A stretch of 64,000 nt of DNA from Acuticoccus sediminis (GCF_003258595.1 NZ_QHHQ01000002.1:1054001-1118000); one strand, 5' to 3'; shown: positions 27,210 to 36,922, numbered from the stretch's first letter. Numbers and translations are program-made. The notes: generated by a model from the sequence alone, not told the origin.

Positions 27210-28811
27210 TCAGTCGTCCGAGAGGCGCACCTCGCCGAAGATGTGCCGGTCGAGCGGGTCCATCACGTAGCCCTTCACGTTGCGCCGCTTTGCCATGAAC
27301 ACCACCGAGTGGGCGATCGGCACCCACGGCGCCTTGTCGTGCGCGATGACCTGTGCCTGGCGGTAGAGCGCCGCGCGCTTGCCGATGTCGGTCACCAGCG
27401 TCGCCTCGGTGACGAGCGCGTCGTAATCCGGATCGCACCACTTGGCGACGTTGTTGCCTCCCTTGATGGCCGAGCGGCAGCCGAGGAGGATGTTGAGGAA
27501 GTTGTCCGGGTCCGGGTTGTCGCCGGTCCAGCCGTAGAGCGCCATCGTGTGCTCGCCGTCCTGCAGGCTGGTCCTGTAGTCGCCCCACTCCTTCGTCACG
27601 AGGTGGACGCGGATGCCGATCCGGTCGAGATCGGCCGCGATCATCTCGGCGATGCGCTTGCCGTTGGGGCTGTAGGGCCGGCTGACGGGGATGTACCAGA
27701 GGTCCGTCTCGAACCCCTCCGCGTGACCCGCGTCCGCGAGGAGCGCCCAGGCGGCGTCGGGGTCGTAGGGATAGTCCTCGATCTCCTCGTTGTAGGCCCA
27801 GGAGGCGGGCGGCAGCGGATTGACCGCCGCGACGCCGCTGCCGCGGTAGACCGCGTCGATGATGCTCTTCTTGTCGATCGCCATCGCGACGGCGCGGCGG
27901 ACCCTTGCGTCGTCGAACGGCGGCTTCGTGACGTTCATCGCCAGATAGCCGACGTTGTAGCCCTCCTGCTGGAGGAGCTCGAGGTCGGGGTTGGTCATGA
28001 TCGTCTCGACGTCCGCCGGGTCCGGGAAAGCGGTCACGTGGCATTCGCCGACCGTCAGCTTCGTCAGGCGCACGCTGGCGTTCGGGGTGATCGAGAAGAC
28101 GAGCGTGTCGACCGCCGGCGGACCGCGCCAGTGCTGCTCGAACGCGCGGTAACGGATCGCGACGTCCGGCGTGAGGTCGAGGAAGGCGAAATAGCCGGTG
28201 CCGACGGGCTCCAGGTCGAGAAGCTCCGGATGGCCCTGGGCGAGAAGCGCGTCGGCGTACTCGGCCGACATGATCGCGCTCAGCGGCAGGGCGAGGTTGG
28301 CGAGGAAGGTCGCGTCCGGCCGTGTCAGCGTCATGCGCACGGTATTGTCGTCCACCTTCTCCACCGACTTCAGGAGGTCGGACATTCCCGTGTCGTCGAA
28401 GTAGGGGAAGCTCCCGCCCGGCACATTGTGGAACGGGTGGTCCGGCTGGAGCTGGCGGTTGAGTGAGAAGAGGACGTCGTCCGCGTTCATCGTCCGCGTC
28501 GGCGTGAAGATGCGCGAGGAGTGGAATTCGACGCCCTCGCGCAGCTTGAAGGTATAGACGAGCCCGTCGTCCGAGATCGTCCAGGACTGGGCGAGGGAGG
28601 GAATCAGCTCGGTCGTGCCGGGCTTCACGTCGATGAGGTAGTCGAAGATCTGCCGGCCGGCGTTGATGCCGGTGGTCGTCGTCGCGAGGGGCGGGCTGAT
28701 CGTCTCCGGCATCCCCTCCGAGCAGAACACCAGCGTGCTGGCGGATGCCGCGAGGGGCGAGGCGGCGGCGATGAGCGCCGAGAGGACGAGGCGGGAGACG
28801 AGGCGCGGCAT
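27210..28811 (-). CDS. Peptide/nickel-type ABC substrate-binding protein (SBP family 5) in a two-component operon
   Basis: A 533-residue periplasmic binding protein. Signal peptide MPRLVSRLVLSALIAAASPLAASAS, then STLVFCSEGMPETISPPLATTTTGINAGRQIFDYLIDVKPGTTELIPSLAQSW and GLVYTFKLREGVEFHS...MNADDVLFSLNR, the SBP_bac_5 (DppA/OppA) hallmarks; the C-terminal lobe has YGWTGDNPDPDNFLNILLGC as in DppA-like proteins. No permease or ATPase gene lies beside it. Instead it begins five bases after the stop of a membrane histidine kinase gene, with AGGTGA before ATG 28811. It may present a peptide or other ligand to that kinase (inference), or serve an ABC transporter elsewhere. Confidence 0.92.
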   Translation of the reverse strand: MPRLVSRLVLSALIAAASPLAASASTLVFCSEGMPETISPPLATTTTGINAGRQIFDYLIDVKPGTTELIPSLAQSWTISDDGLVYTFKLREGVEFHSSRIFTPTRTMNADDVLFSLNRQLQPDHPFHNVPGGSFPYFDDTGMSDLLKSVEKVDDNTVRMTLTRPDATFLANLALPLSAIMSAEYADALLAQGHPELLDLEPVGTGYFAFLDLTPDVAIRYRAFEQHWRGPPAVDTLVFSITPNASVRLTKLTVGECHVTAFPDPADVETIMTNPDLELLQQEGYNVGYLAMNVTKPPFDDARVRRAVAMAIDKKSIIDAVYRGSGVAAVNPLPPASWAYNEEIEDYPYDPDAAWALLADAGHAEGFETDLWYIPVSRPYSPNGKRIAEMIAADLDRIGIRVHLVTKEWGDYRTSLQDGEHTMALYGWTGDNPDPDNFLNILLGCRSAIKGGNNVAKWCDPDYDALVTEATLVTDIGKRAALYRQAQVIAHDKAPWVPIAHSVVFMAKRRNVKGYVMDPLDRHIFGEVRLSDD

Positions 28812-28816
28812 ACGGC

Positions 28817-31132
28817 TCACCTGGCGGGGTTGGGGGACTGGGGCTCGGCCCGCTCGAGCGGCGCCCGGCGCGGCAGGTCGATGACGAATGTGGTCCCGGC
28901 GCCCGCCTCGCTGGACAGCGCGATGCGCCCGCCGAGGCGTCCGGTCACGAGGTTGTAGACGATGTGGAGGCCGAGGCCGGTGTTGCCGGAGCTTCGCCCG
29001 GTGGTGAAGAACGGGTCGAACACCCGCGCCTGATGCTCCGGGGCGATCCCGCGCCCGTCGTCGCTGAACGCGATGCGCAGCGCGGCCGCGTCCGGAGCGG
29101 TGACGGCGAGCGTCAGGGTGCCGTGCGTCGCGGGCGGGTACGCGTGCGACAACGCGTTGACGATGAGGTTCGTCAGCACCTGGCCCAGCGCGCCGGGATA
29201 GGAATCGATCTCGATGTCGTCCGGGCAGCGCACGACGACCCGGTGCCCCGCCTTCTTCAGGACGGGCCCCAGGCTGACGAGGAGGTCGTCGAGCCACTCC
29301 GCGACGCGGAAGGTGCGCCGGTCGCCGCTCGCCTGGTCGACCGCCACCTGCTTGAAGCTGTGCACGAGGTTCGCCGCCCGCTGCAGGTTGCTGGCCGCGA
29401 GACGCGCCCCCTCCCCCATGCGCTCGACGAAGTTGTCGAGAACCGAGCGCGACAGGCGTCCGCTCTCGGCGGCGGTGCGGAAACGCTCGACCTCCGGACC
29501 CATCGTCGTCGCGGTGGTGAGGGCGACGCCGAGCGGGGTGTTGATCTCGTGCGCGACGCCGGCGACGAGCTGGCCGAGGGAGGCGAGTTTTTCCGCCTGG
29601 ATGAGGTTGGCCTGGGTCCGCTTCAGGTCCGCCAGCGCGGCGTGGGCGGCGTCCTTTGCGCTCTGCATGTCCGCCTCGCGCCGGGTGAGCTCGGTGACGA
29701 AGTGGGTGGTGGCGCGGGCCATGTCGCCGAGCTCGTCGTGGCGCTCGGCGCCGGCGATCGCGCCGCTGTGCGTGCCGTCGACGAGGCCGAGCATCTCCTG
29801 CTGCAGCCGGCTGAGCGGTCGGGTGATGGAGCGGGCGACGGCGAAGCCGAGCGCCGCGGCTAGGATGAGGCCGAGGACGGCCGCGCCGATCAGGATGTTG
29901 CGGGCGAGGCTCCAGATCCGCTGCGCGTGGGCGATCAGGAGGTCGTTGAGCGAGCCGACCGATTCCAGCATCGCGCTGCCGACCGCCTCCATGTCGCCGA
30001 CGAGCTCGCTCTGCTGCTTGAGGTCCTCCGCCGTGGTGGCGAGGCCGGCCCGCCAGGCGGTCGAATCGTCCAGCATCTCGGTCTGTATGAGCGGGGAGAT
30101 CGGCAGGGTGGCGATGCGCTCGGAGAGGCTGCGGCTCGCCGACATGGCGGAGGCGATCGCGTCGAAGTCGCGCGCGGCGAGGGCGCGGCCGGTCTGCTCG
30201 GCGACCTTCAGCATCTCGGTGGCGATATTCTGCGTCGCCTGGTCGGTCTCGCTCGCCTCGATGGAATAGGTCAGGAGCTCGGCGACCTCGGCCTGGAGCG
30301 AGTCGCTCTCGGTCTTGTTGGTCTTGGCGAGGGTGTCGATCCAGTCGATGAGCTGCTGCGCGCTCTTCTCGTCCGCGTCGCCGGCGGGGCTCGCCTCCAC
30401 CGTGCTGGCGTAGCTGTTCGCGAGCGACTGAAGCTCGCTGCGCGCCTCCGCGTCGCCGGCCTCGTCGAGCCGCGACTGTAGCTGCGCCGCAGCGCGTGAG
30501 AGGCGCGAGAATTCGAGCCGGATGCGCTGCGTCGCGATGGCGGCGCCCGGCGCCAGGCGTCGCCGCTCGAGGTCGCTCGCGACGGTGCGGAGGGCGTGCG
30601 CATCGTCGACCACGCGGCGCGTGAGCTGGAGCCGCTGGTCGTTGCGGCCGAGCGTCGCCGCGAGCTCCGCGTTCGAGACGTGCTGCCGCCGGCGCGCCTC
30701 GTCTGCGAGGCCGACGAGGCGCCCGGCGCGCTCGGCCATGTCGGCGACGCGCGCGTCGTTGGCCTCCGTCACGGCGATCAGCCGGTCCATCAGGCGCGTC
30801 AGCCGCTCGAGCGCATTCTCGGCGTCGTCCACCGCGCGAAGGTGGGTCGGATCGCTGACGAAGCCGCCGAGCGCGTCGAATTCGTCCTTGGCCGCGTGTG
30901 TCGCGGCGGCGAAGGCCTGAGCGCTGGCGGCCCGCTCGTCGGGCTGGGCGGCGAGGTACTCGTCGCGGGCGTGGGAGGCGGTCAGTGCGTTGCGGTAGAT
31001 CGAACCGGCGAGGCTGGCGCCGTTGCGGGCGCGCTCGACCTGGGTGAGGAGCACGAGCGCGGCCACGGCGATCGCCACCGCGACGACGATGGGGATCGCT
31101 CCGACCAGGAAGATGCTGTGACTGATCCGCAT
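28817..31132 (-). CDS. Membrane sensor histidine kinase with large periplasmic helical domain
   Basis: A 771-residue kinase. Membrane helix 1 at residues 8-30, a periplasmic mostly alpha-helical region about 31-411, membrane helix 2 at 412-433, HAMP 434-487, a coiled coil, then the HisKA box LASLGQLVAGVAHEINTPLGVA with His528 and a C-terminal ATPase (LGQVLTNLIVNALSHAY; SDDGRGIAPEH; GNTGLGLHIVYNL). The architecture resembles TorS-like or chemoreceptor-type helical-bundle sensors that read periplasmic binding proteins. It is followed after five bases by such a binding protein. ATG 31132 chosen because the frame upstream lacks homology. The partner regulator may be the OmpR-type protein at 31522. 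Confidence 0.93.
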   Translation of the reverse strand: MRISHSIFLVGAIPIVVAVAIAVAALVLLTQVERARNGASLAGSIYRNALTASHARDEYLAAQPDERAASAQAFAAATHAAKDEFDALGGFVSDPTHLRAVDDAENALERLTRLMDRLIAVTEANDARVADMAERAGRLVGLADEARRRQHVSNAELAATLGRNDQRLQLTRRVVDDAHALRTVASDLERRRLAPGAAIATQRIRLEFSRLSRAAAQLQSRLDEAGDAEARSELQSLANSYASTVEASPAGDADEKSAQQLIDWIDTLAKTNKTESDSLQAEVAELLTYSIEASETDQATQNIATEMLKVAEQTGRALAARDFDAIASAMSASRSLSERIATLPISPLIQTEMLDDSTAWRAGLATTAEDLKQQSELVGDMEAVGSAMLESVGSLNDLLIAHAQRIWSLARNILIGAAVLGLILAAALGFAVARSITRPLSRLQQEMLGLVDGTHSGAIAGAERHDELGDMARATTHFVTELTRREADMQSAKDAAHAALADLKRTQANLIQAEKLASLGQLVAGVAHEINTPLGVALTTATTMGPEVERFRTAAESGRLSRSVLDNFVERMGEGARLAASNLQRAANLVHSFKQVAVDQASGDRRTFRVAEWLDDLLVSLGPVLKKAGHRVVVRCPDDIEIDSYPGALGQVLTNLIVNALSHAYPPATHGTLTLAVTAPDAAALRIAFSDDGRGIAPEHQARVFDPFFTTGRSSGNTGLGLHIVYNLVTGRLGGRIALSSEAGAGTTFVIDLPRRAPLERAEPQSPNPAR

Positions 31133-31521
31133 ATTGCGCCGCCGGATCAGGACGCGCGCCGGCGCGGCGGCGTCACTGTCGCATCCATAGCTGGAAAGCT
31201 GCGGCTCCGGCAAACGGACGGCGGTGTCCGGCGGAGGCGCCGGCCGCTCCGCCGCGTCGCGGCGACGGCGCCCGCGGTGTCCGACGGCTGCCGCCTCCTC
31301 GACGGCCGGGCTGCCGCCGCAGGCGGTGCGGCGGCCGTGCCGTCGGCTCGGCCACCGAATGGTGTCTTCGAAGATCGCTCCGGTATCCTGTCGGCGCATG
31401 CCCTGTCCGCAACACGCAATGGGTCTGCCGACAGGATAGTGATCGCCCGTTTCAGCGCCGTGCCGTCATCGGGCCCCGCGATCGCAATCGTGTTTCTTCG
31501 CCGGTCCGCGGGACGAAACAA
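31133..31521. other. Intergenic region inside the signalling island
   Basis: 389 bases between the response regulator and the membrane kinase, both on the minus strand. It probably holds the promoter of the kinase-binding protein operon. I see no gene, terminator or clear operator in it. Confidence 0.5.
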
Positions 31522-32292
31522 TCACGCCTCGGGGGTGAAGACGTAGCCGCCGCCGCGCACCGTCTTGATGACGCGCGGCCGGCGCGGGTCGGGCTCGACC
31601 TTGCGGCGGATGCGGGTGATGCGCACGTCGATCGCGCGGTCGAAGGCCTCCGCGTCGCGCGCCTGGGCGAGTTCGAGGAGCCGTTCGCGCGACAGGACGC
31701 GGCGCGGATGCTCGGCGAACGCCTTGAGGAGCTGAAACTCCGAGGCGGTCAACGCATGCTCGATCCCCTCGCCGTCGACGAGGACGCGCGCGTCGAGGTC
31801 GAGGCTCTTCGTGCCGAATCGCACCGTGCGGTTCGGCGTCGCCGGCGCCGCCGGCAGAGGGACGCCCTCCTCCCGGATGCTGCCCGAGCGGCGCAGAACG
31901 GAGCGGATGCGGGCGAGAAGCTCGCGCAGCTCGCACGGCTTGGCGATGTAGTCGTCCGCGCCGAGCTCCAGCCCGACGACGCGGTCGACGAGGCTCGCCG
32001 AGGCCGTCAGCATGATGATCGGCACGTCGCCGGTCGCCTTCAGGAAGCGGATCAGCGAGAGGCCGTCCTCGCCCGGCATGTTGAGGTCGAGCACCACCAG
32101 CGAGGGCCGCGTCGTGGCGAGGATGGCCCGCAGTGCCGGTCCCCCGTCGCAGCACACGACCTTGAGGCCGTTGTCCTCGAGATAGTCGGCGAGCATCGCG
32201 CGCGTCGCCGCGTCGTCGTCGACGACGACGACGGTCGCGGTGTCGACCTGGCTGTCCGGCACGGTCGCCGGGTTGAGAGTGGCGCTGTTCAT
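31522..32292 (-). CDS. OmpR-family response regulator
   Basis: A 256-residue protein. Receiver domain residues 20-135: acidic pocket Asp25/Asp26/Asp27 (VVVVDDDAATR), phospho-acceptor Asp69 (LVVLDLNMPGEDG), Thr/Ser at LTASAS and Lys118 (DDYIAKPCELRELLARI). Winged-helix DNA-binding domain 155-256 (LTASEFQLLKAFAEHPRRVLSRERLLELA; IRRKVEPDPRRPRVIKTVRGGGYVFTPEA). ATG 32292 overlaps the stop of the REC-kinase gene (ATGA), so that kinase is its probable phosphodonor. It may also serve the membrane kinase downstream. Confidence 0.95.
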   Translation of the reverse strand: MNSATLNPATVPDSQVDTATVVVVDDDAATRAMLADYLEDNGLKVVCCDGGPALRAILATTRPSLVVLDLNMPGEDGLSLIRFLKATGDVPIIMLTASASLVDRVVGLELGADDYIAKPCELRELLARIRSVLRRSGSIREEGVPLPAAPATPNRTVRFGTKSLDLDARVLVDGEGIEHALTASEFQLLKAFAEHPRRVLSRERLLELAQARDAEAFDRAIDVRITRIRRKVEPDPRRPRVIKTVRGGGYVFTPEA

Positions 32293-34052
32293 CGCGGTAC
32301 CGGGGCGAGCGGGAGGGACAGGAAGAAGGTGCTGCCGCCCCCCTCCCCCTCGACGCTGCGTTCGAGGCCGATCCGCCCACCGTGCAGGTCGACGATCCGC
32401 TTGGCGCTGTAGAGGCCGAGCCCGGTCGAGCTCTCGCCATGGGTCGGGCTCGCCGACAGGCGCTGGAACGGGTGGAACAGGCGCGCGCGGTCCGCCGCCG
32501 CGATGCCGGGACCGCTGTCGGTCACCCTGACCACCGCCTCCGGCCCCTCCCGCACGACCGATACGCCGACCGTGCTGCCGACGGGGCTGTACTTCACGGC
32601 GTTGCTGAGGAGGTTGTCGACCGCGTCGGCGATGCGGTCCTCGTCGGCGTGGACCATCAGCGCCGTGTCGCCCGAGATCGCGAGCGTCTGGCGCTTGCGG
32701 CTGGCGTGCGCGCTGTTGGCCTCCGCGATCCGCTCGACGAGGGCCAGGACGTCGAAGTCGCGCGGCCGCAGGGTCATCTCCGGCGCGTCGCGGCGCACCT
32801 CGGCGAGGCGCTCGTCGATGATCGCGGCGAGGCGGTCGGCGCTGTTGCGGATCGCCCTGAGCTGATGGTGCGCCCGGTCGCCGGCCTCGCCGAGGATCTC
32901 GGTGAGGATCTCCGTCCGGCCCTGGATCACCGAGAGCGGATTCTTGAGGTCGTGGGCGACGATGCCGAGCAGCTCGTTCTTGAAGGCGTTGACGCGGCGC
33001 AGCTCCGCCGTCTGCGCCTCGAGCCGCTGGTTCGTGGCGGTCAGCGCGGCCGAACGCTCGATCACCTTCTGTTCCAGAACCGCGTTCGCCTCTTCGAGCG
33101 CCTCGTAGAGGGTGACGTTGTCGAGCGCGGTCGCGAGGCGCGCGAGGAAGACGGCGATCAGCGTCTCGTCGGCCTCGCAGAGCTGGTGGTCGAGGTCGAA
33201 CGCCATCACCACGTTGCGGTTGCTCATCGGCACGTGCCCGACGCACACGCCGTCGGTGCAGAAGGTCCCGCGCCCGACCAGCGCCGCGTCGACCGCACGC
33301 GCGAGCGACGGGTGTCGCGCCTCGAGCGCCGCTGTCGAGACGATGCCCCGGTAGCGTCCCTCCCCGGCGACGACGGAGAGGTCGCCGGTCACCTGCGTGT
33401 CGGCGAGGAAGAGGCCCGAGGGCCCCGAATCGACGAGCCGCGCGATCTGGCGGAGCGCCGTCTCGCCGATTTCGCGCAGGGTGCGCGCGCGATGGAGCGT
33501 CGCCGAGGCGCCGACGATCACCTCGAGGCCCTGGCGCATGCGCGTCTGGCGCTGAAGCTGCTCGTAGCTGCGCAGTGCGGCCGTCATGGTGGTGAAGAGC
33601 TTCTCGGCGGTGAGCTCGGTCTTGGCCTTGTAGTCGTTGATGTCGTAGTCGACGACGATCCGCTGCTCGGGCGCGTGGCCCGGCTGGCCCGTCCGCAGGA
33701 TGATGCGCACGGCCTCGTTGGAGAGCTCGCGGCGCACGTAGTCGACGAGGTCGAGCCCCGCCTCATCGCTCTCCATCACGACATCGAGGAGGATGACGGC
33801 GACGTCCGGCTGGTCGCGCAGCAGGTCGCGGCCCGCCGCCGCCGACGCCGCCGAGTGGAACTCGAGTCCCCGTCCGTTCAGCCGGAAGTTCTGCAGCGCG
33901 AAGCGCGTGCCGTCGTGGACGGCGCTGTCGTCATCGATGATCGCCACCTTCCACGGAGGCGTCCCCGCCTGCACGTCCTCCGGCGGATTGTCGATGATGG
34001 AGATGAACTGATCGTCGGCATCGACCGGAGAGGGTTCCACGCTTCCCAACAT
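32289..34052 (-). CDS. Cytoplasmic REC-DUF3369-histidine kinase
   Basis: A 587-residue protein with no membrane segment. N-terminal receiver (VAIIDDDSAVHDGTRFAL; phospho-acceptor Asp90 in VAVILLDVVMES; DINDYKAKTELT), then a DUF3369 region about 165-320 found in two-component proteins with phosphodiesterase or kinase outputs, a coiled coil, and a HisKA box LLGIVAHDLKNPLSVIQG with His367 and a C-terminal ATPase (DAVDNLLSNAVKYSP; TDSGPGIAAADRARLF; STGLGLYSAKRIVD). It can both receive a phosphate and act as kinase, so it may link another kinase to the OmpR protein co-encoded downstream by ATGA overlap. Confidence 0.93.
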   Translation of the reverse strand: MLGSVEPSPVDADDQFISIIDNPPEDVQAGTPPWKVAIIDDDSAVHDGTRFALQNFRLNGRGLEFHSAASAAAGRDLLRDQPDVAVILLDVVMESDEAGLDLVDYVRRELSNEAVRIILRTGQPGHAPEQRIVVDYDINDYKAKTELTAEKLFTTMTAALRSYEQLQRQTRMRQGLEVIVGASATLHRARTLREIGETALRQIARLVDSGPSGLFLADTQVTGDLSVVAGEGRYRGIVSTAALEARHPSLARAVDAALVGRGTFCTDGVCVGHVPMSNRNVVMAFDLDHQLCEADETLIAVFLARLATALDNVTLYEALEEANAVLEQKVIERSAALTATNQRLEAQTAELRRVNAFKNELLGIVAHDLKNPLSVIQGRTEILTEILGEAGDRAHHQLRAIRNSADRLAAIIDERLAEVRRDAPEMTLRPRDFDVLALVERIAEANSAHASRKRQTLAISGDTALMVHADEDRIADAVDNLLSNAVKYSPVGSTVGVSVVREGPEAVVRVTDSGPGIAAADRARLFHPFQRLSASPTHGESSTGLGLYSAKRIVDLHGGRIGLERSVEGEGGGSTFFLSLPLAPVPR

Positions 34053-34303
34053 CTATACACCGAGCGAGCGGAGGCAGGGCGAGGTGCCCTGCCTGGATCC
34101 GTGCGAACCTTACCAGCGTTCTCTTATTCAACTGCGGCGCAATTTACGCCGCGCCCGTGCGGGTTGCAACAACGCCGCACCACGCCGTCCACCGGGTGAC
34201 AGGAACGTTTCATTGAAGAAACGCGATCGAAGTGTCGCGAAACCCGCCGGAAACAGTGCGCTCCTACCTGCCGTGTCCATCACCATGGATTGGGAGACGG
34301 ATT

Positions 34304-35209
34304 GTGAACGCGTCATCGCCCCTCGCGCCGAGAAAGCAGCGTGAACTCCATAATCATCACTTTGATTCAACGATCTGGAACAATTTCCGGTTTCGCGACG
34401 ACGACATCATCATCGGCACCTACGCCAAGTCGGGCACGACCTGGACGCAGCAGATCATCGGCCAGCTCATCTTCAACGGCGCCACCGACATCGACGTGGG
34501 CGAGCTGTCGCCCTGGCTCGACCTGCGCGTGCCGCCGCAGGCGGTCAAGCTCGCCGCCGTGGAGGCCCAGACGCACCGCCGGTTCCTGAAGACGCACCTG
34601 CCGGTCGACGCGCTCGTCTTCTCGCCGAAGGCCAAGTACATCTACATCGGCCGGGACGGGCGGGACGTGCTGTTCAGCCTGTACAATCACCACGCCAACG
34701 CCAATGCGACCTTCTACGCCGCGCTGAACGACACGCCCGGCCGCGTCGGGCCGCCGATCGAGCCGCCGCCGGCCTCGATCCGCGAGTATTTCACCGACTG
34801 GCTGGAGCGTGACGGGCATCCGTTCTGGCCGTTCTGGGAGAATATCCGCTCGTGGTGGGACGTGCGCGACCTGCCCAACGTGCTCCTGGTCCACTTCGCC
34901 GAGCTGAAGGCCGACATGCCCGGCCAGATCCGCCGCATCGCCGAGTTCCTCGACATCGCGATCGACGAGACGCGCTGGCCCGCGATCCTCGAGCATTGCA
35001 GCTTCGAGTACATGAAGGACCACGCCGACCGGAGCGCCCCGCTCGGCGGCGCGCTCTGGGACGGCGGCGCCAGGACGTTCATCCACAAGGGCACCAACGG
35101 CCGCTGGCGCGACGTCCTCACGCCGGCCGACATCGAGGCCTACGAGAGCCGCGCCCTCGAGAACCTCGGCCCCCGGTGCGCCGCGTGGCTCGCGACGGGC
35201 AAGCTCTGA
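34304..35209 (+). CDS. Sulfotransferase domain protein (PAPS-dependent, Sulfotransfer_1 type)
   Basis: A 301-residue cytosolic-type sulfotransferase. The 5'-phosphosulfate loop is IIIGTYAKSGTTWTQQIIG with Lys42. The likely catalytic His is in FLKTHLPVDAL. The 3'-phosphate site is YIYIGRDGRDVLFSLYNH, and the C-terminal IHKGTNGRWRDVLT matches the RKGxxGDWK motif. It would transfer sulfate from PAPS to a small hydroxyl or amine acceptor. Start GTG 34304 has GGGAG upstream. It stands alone between the signalling island and the ThrE gene; the acceptor is unknown. Confidence 0.93.
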   Translation: MNASSPLAPRKQRELHNHHFDSTIWNNFRFRDDDIIIGTYAKSGTTWTQQIIGQLIFNGATDIDVGELSPWLDLRVPPQAVKLAAVEAQTHRRFLKTHLPVDALVFSPKAKYIYIGRDGRDVLFSLYNHHANANATFYAALNDTPGRVGPPIEPPPASIREYFTDWLERDGHPFWPFWENIRSWWDVRDLPNVLLVHFAELKADMPGQIRRIAEFLDIAIDETRWPAILEHCSFEYMKDHADRSAPLGGALWDGGARTFIHKGTNGRWRDVLTPADIEAYESRALENLGPRCAAWLATGKL

Positions 35210-35553
35210 ACCCGCCGCGCGCGGGGTGGCGGCACGCCCGTCCCCCGTGCGTGCCGCTCGCGCCGGTCCGCCGAACGGGCGGCGGTCACGCTGCGCGCCC
35301 CGCCGCGAGCGCAACGCTGCGGAACACTTGCCGAGCCCTGGCGGCCATGTGGTGCGGCGCCTGACAACGGGCCGGCACACGGCAGCCGGATGCCCCCCGC
35401 GGAGCCATTGACCAGGGGCGCCGGTTTGCCGACGCTGGCCGGGATGATTCCAACCTGCGGATCGGGTCTCGCGGCGGGCGGGAACGCCTGCCGGCGCCCC
35501 CTGCGGCGCCCGCCCGGGTGCGCGGGATCGACATCGCCCGAGGCCCCGCCGAG
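35210..35553. other. Intergenic region between sulfotransferase and ThrE-type genes
   Basis: 344 bases of very GC-rich sequence with several short GC stems but no terminator with a T-run and no plausible gene. Confidence 0.5.
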
Positions 35554-36804
35554 ATGACCGCCGAGACCCGCCCTCCCGCCGATATCGACGGCATCGGCCA
35601 TTTCGTCCTGCGCACCGGGCGCCTCCTCCTCGTCTACGGGGCGAGCGCGGAGCATGTGCGGCGGCGTGTCGAGGAGATCGCCGCAGGGCTCGGGGTCGGC
35701 GCGGAGCTCTTCATCAACGGCGAGCGCCTCCTCCTCAGCGTCTCGTCCTCGGAGACCTACCGCACGCGGATCGGCCGGCCCATCGCCGGGATGGGCATCG
35801 ACGTCGGCCGCTTCGACGCGCTGGAGAAGATCGCCGCCGAGGTGACGGCCGGACGGATCGACTTCGCCGAGGCGGACCGCCGGATCGACGCGCTGGAGCA
35901 GTCCGCCGGCTTGCATCCCGGCTGGCTGGTCGCTCTCGCGGTCGGCGGCACAGCCGCCTCTCTGGTACGGCTCTTCGGCGGGGACTGGCCGGTCGTCGCG
36001 GCCGCGTTCGCGACCGGCGTCCTCAACACCGCTTTCCGCCGGTACTTCGCAGGACGGCACGCGCACCCGGTGGTCGCCGCCTTCGCGACCGCGTTCCTCA
36101 GCGGCCTCGCCGGGGCGCTCATGCTGCGGGCAGTGCCCGACGTGTCGCCGATCATGTGCCTCGTGGCCGCCGGGATGATCCTCGTCCCGGGCGTGCCGCT
36201 CATCAACGGCGTCGGTGACCTCGCGGCGGGGCATACCGGCGTCGGCCTCTTCCGTCTGGTGACGGCGACCGTCACGGTACTGGCGATCGGCTTTGCGCTG
36301 ATCCTCGCGGCGATGGCAGTGGGCGATCCGCTGCCGGTGGAGATCGCCAGCCTCTCGATCCCGCTGTGGCAGGATTTCGCCTTCGCGGGGCTGGCGTCGG
36401 TCGGCTACGCGATGCTCTTCAACGTGCCGGGGCGGGCGGTGCTGGCGTGCGTCCTGTGCGGCGGCGTCAGCCACGGCGTGCGCACCATACTCCTCGGCGC
36501 CGGGCTCGACCTCGCGCTCGGGACGCTCGTCGCGGCGTTCGTGGCCGGCCTCCTCGCCCGCCTGTCCGGTCGCTGGCTGGCGATGCCGTGGACGACCTTC
36601 GCCTTCGCCGGCACGGTGGCGATGATCCCGGGCTCGTTCGCCTTCCGCGCCGCGGCGGGCGGGCTCCACATCATGGCCGAGGGCGCCCGCGCCTCGCCGG
36701 CGCTGGTCGCGGAGACGCTGTCGCTGGTGATCACGACCGTGTTCCTCACCGTCTCGGTCGGTGTCGGCCTCGTCCTCTCCTCGCTCGGCCGCAAGCAGAT
36801 GTGA
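35554..36804 (+). CDS. Threonine/serine exporter family protein (ThrE type, single chain)
   Basis: A 416-residue membrane protein. Residues 10-120 form the soluble ThrE N-terminal domain (FVLRTGRLLLVYGASAEHVRRRVEEIAAGLGV; LLSVSSSETYRTRIGRP). About ten transmembrane segments follow, with the motifs AFATAFLSGLAGALMLR, MCLVAAGMILVPGVPLINGVGDLAAGHTGVGLFR, and in the second half VLCGGVSHGVRTILLGAG and AMIPGSFAFRAAAGG. Both halves, which are separate proteins in some bacteria (YjjP/YjjB), are fused as in Corynebacterium ThrE. Substrate could be threonine, serine or a dicarboxylate. ATG 35554 is preferred to a GTG 12 codons earlier. Confidence 0.9.
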   Translation: MTAETRPPADIDGIGHFVLRTGRLLLVYGASAEHVRRRVEEIAAGLGVGAELFINGERLLLSVSSSETYRTRIGRPIAGMGIDVGRFDALEKIAAEVTAGRIDFAEADRRIDALEQSAGLHPGWLVALAVGGTAASLVRLFGGDWPVVAAAFATGVLNTAFRRYFAGRHAHPVVAAFATAFLSGLAGALMLRAVPDVSPIMCLVAAGMILVPGVPLINGVGDLAAGHTGVGLFRLVTATVTVLAIGFALILAAMAVGDPLPVEIASLSIPLWQDFAFAGLASVGYAMLFNVPGRAVLACVLCGGVSHGVRTILLGAGLDLALGTLVAAFVAGLLARLSGRWLAMPWTTFAFAGTVAMIPGSFAFRAAAGGLHIMAEGARASPALVAETLSLVITTVFLTVSVGVGLVLSSLGRKQM

Positions 36805-36885
36805 CGGCCGGACTGCCCCGACCGACACAAAAGGCGGGGCTGCTTCGCGCTGTCATCAGGCTGATAAAGACGGTCGCTATTGCGG

Positions 36886-36903
36886 CGTGGAAACGTTTGC
36901 AAC
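36886..36903. promoter_or_regulatory. LacI-type operator
   Basis: An imperfect palindrome with central CG: TGGAAACGTTTGCA at 36888-36901 (one mismatched pair), extending rightward to GTTTGCAAC. This is the classic shape of LacI/GalR-family sites. It lies 20 bases before the LacI-family start, consistent with autoregulation of the whole operon. Confidence 0.65.
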
Positions 36904-36922
36904 AGGGCGCGCGGGGACTTCG

